Source: Candidatus Hydrogenedens terephthalaticus JGI OTU-1 (lineage in GTDB: Bacteria > Hydrogenedentota > Hydrogenedentia > Hydrogenedentales > Hydrogenedentaceae). From it: a stretch of 6,242 nt of DNA. The notes under the pieces were generated by a model. That model was not told the DNA's origin. It was given only the letters and a program-made list of their open reading frames with translations, and made no database searches. The position numbers were made by a program, and so were the translations under genes. The stretch is from assembly GCA_000493945.1 (NCBI GenBank), contig AWNW01000045.1, forward strand, positions 6,935-13,176, read 5' to 3'. This document shows positions 5,717 to 6,242 of this stretch, in pieces; position 1 is the stretch's first letter, and each line of letters opens with the position of its first letter.

Positions 5717-5824
5717 ATGGAAATAAAAAATGTCTTTGTCCTTACTAATAAAATTATTCATGGCAAAAAGATTTTTCGCTTGTTATTTACAGGGGCGTTT
5801 TTATTTATAATTATGAAATTATGA
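5717..5824 (+). CDS. Possible 35-residue small ORF coupled to the membrane protein
   Basis: Runs from ATG 5717 to TGA 5822-5824, whose ATGA overlaps the next gene's start at 5821. The peptide starts MEIKNVFVLTNKII, continues with basic residues (HGKK, R) and ends in a hydrophobic run, LLFTGAFLFIIMKL, so it could be a small membrane peptide or a translated leader. No good Shine-Dalgarno sequence precedes it; GGG at about 5702-5704 is weak and distant. The downstream gene also lacks a ribosome site, which fits translational coupling through this ORF. I recognise no family and the ORF could be fortuitous. Confidence 0.3.
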   Translation: MEIKNVFVLTNKIIHGKKIFRLLFTGAFLFIIMKL

Positions 5825-6242
5825 AACGATTTTTAGAAAATATTGTAAAAACAGATGAAGACCGGAGGCAGGTCCGAATTTTCCTGTTTCTTGATTTTGT
5901 TTATGTATCGGTTGTGTTTCTGTGGGTCATCTTTTTGCCTGTATCCGCATCGGATTATCTGTGGTTTCACAATACATTCTTTAATCAACCGATATATGGC
6001 TCCGACTCATTTATATTGTCTGCAATTCTTTCATACAGTTCTATTGCGTTTCGCTTATTAAATTTTTTCTTGCTCTATGTCCTGATGCTTATCCTCTTTT
6101 TCACAACGCGTTTTATTAGTGGCGGACCGTGGTGGTTAGGGTCTCTTGCCGCAGTTTTATTTATGGCTCATCCTCTCACACAACCACAGGTTATTCAATT
6201 AAATGGTTATGAGACATTATTCCCTATCGTAATGAATGCTAT
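5821..6242 (+). CDS. Multi-pass membrane protein, TMTC/GT-C-like (3' end outside window)
   Basis: Open from ATG 5821 to the window end, with 140 full codons and no stop. This ATG is the only start codon in frame after the stop at 5749-5751. A charged cytoplasmic-looking N-terminus (MKRFLENIVKTDEDRRQVR) precedes membrane segments at about residues 20-40, 76-97 and 104-118. Between the first two is a loop beginning SASDYLWFHNTFFNQPIYGS. The order RLLNFFLLY-membrane helix-FMAHPLTQPQVIQLNGYETLF resembles the HLxN...LFALHPLxxExVAWIS-R pattern of TMTC-like and PMT-type GT-C glycosyltransferases, which transfer sugars from lipid carriers outside the membrane. The similarity is by eye and the C-terminal part, often TPR repeats in TMTC-like proteins, is not visible. 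It probably shares the promoter near 5588-5616. The membrane call is strong; the glycosyltransferase role is tentative. Confidence 0.75.
   Translation, partial: MKRFLENIVKTDEDRRQVRIFLFLDFVYVSVVFLWVIFLPVSASDYLWFHNTFFNQPIYGSDSFILSAILSYSSIAFRLLNFFLLYVLMLILFFTTRFISGGPWWLGSLAAVLFMAHPLTQPQVIQLNGYETLFPIVMNA

Noticed and set aside
5855..6061. 68-codon plus-strand ORF near the right end
   Set aside because: It is out of frame within the membrane protein that opens at 5821, whose composition and motifs are far more protein-like.

Overview
The window comes from a bacterium with a flagellum. It is AT-rich overall but uneven in composition. It shows no rRNA, tRNA, transposase, integrase or CRISPR array. 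I cannot place the organism with confidence: the only marker-like gene is a flagellin, and its conserved ends are shared across phyla. The mix of a GH94-like enzyme, a short flagellin and a TMTC/GT-C-like membrane protein would fit an environmental, possibly uncultured lineage, but that is a hunch.

Layout from left to right. (1) 3-1256, + strand: the 3' part of a GH94-like (alpha/alpha)6-barrel carbohydrate-active enzyme, cut by the window edge. (2) 1257-1639: a gene-free gap that starts with one copy of a 23-bp imperfect direct repeat. (3) 1640-4224, - strand: a two-gene restriction-modification operon. The DNA methyltransferase (SPPY type, probably N4-cytosine) is read first, and a PD-(D/E)xK restriction-endonuclease candidate follows with an ATGA overlap. 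(4) 4225-4655: a gene-free, AT-rich gap holding the operon's ribosome binding site, a dyad, the second copy of the direct repeat and a bidirectional-looking terminator. (5) 4656-5474, - strand: a single flagellin gene. Its leader has a very good sigma-28 (FliA) promoter, a 5'-terminal hairpin and a CsrA-like site. (6) 5588-6242, + strand: a divergent unit with a candidate housekeeping promoter, a possible 35-residue small ORF, and the start of a multi-pass membrane protein that runs off the window.

The restriction-modification block looks like a cassette inserted between two convergent chromosomal genes. It is visibly poorer in G+C than the genes on both sides, and it is bracketed by the two repeat copies (1261-1283 and 4521-4543, 20 of 23 positions identical). 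Removing the DNA between the repeats would place the 4606-4627 terminator about 90 nt behind the GH94-like gene and just behind flagellin, which is the normal arrangement for convergent genes. The methyltransferase would protect the host genome and the nuclease would cut unmodified invading DNA. The flagellin gene carries the class-3 flagellar signals expected for late expression. No wholly new system is evident. The best leads are the repeat-bounded cassette of unknown DNA specificity, the possible CsrA-controlled flagellin leader and the ATGA-coupled small ORF.
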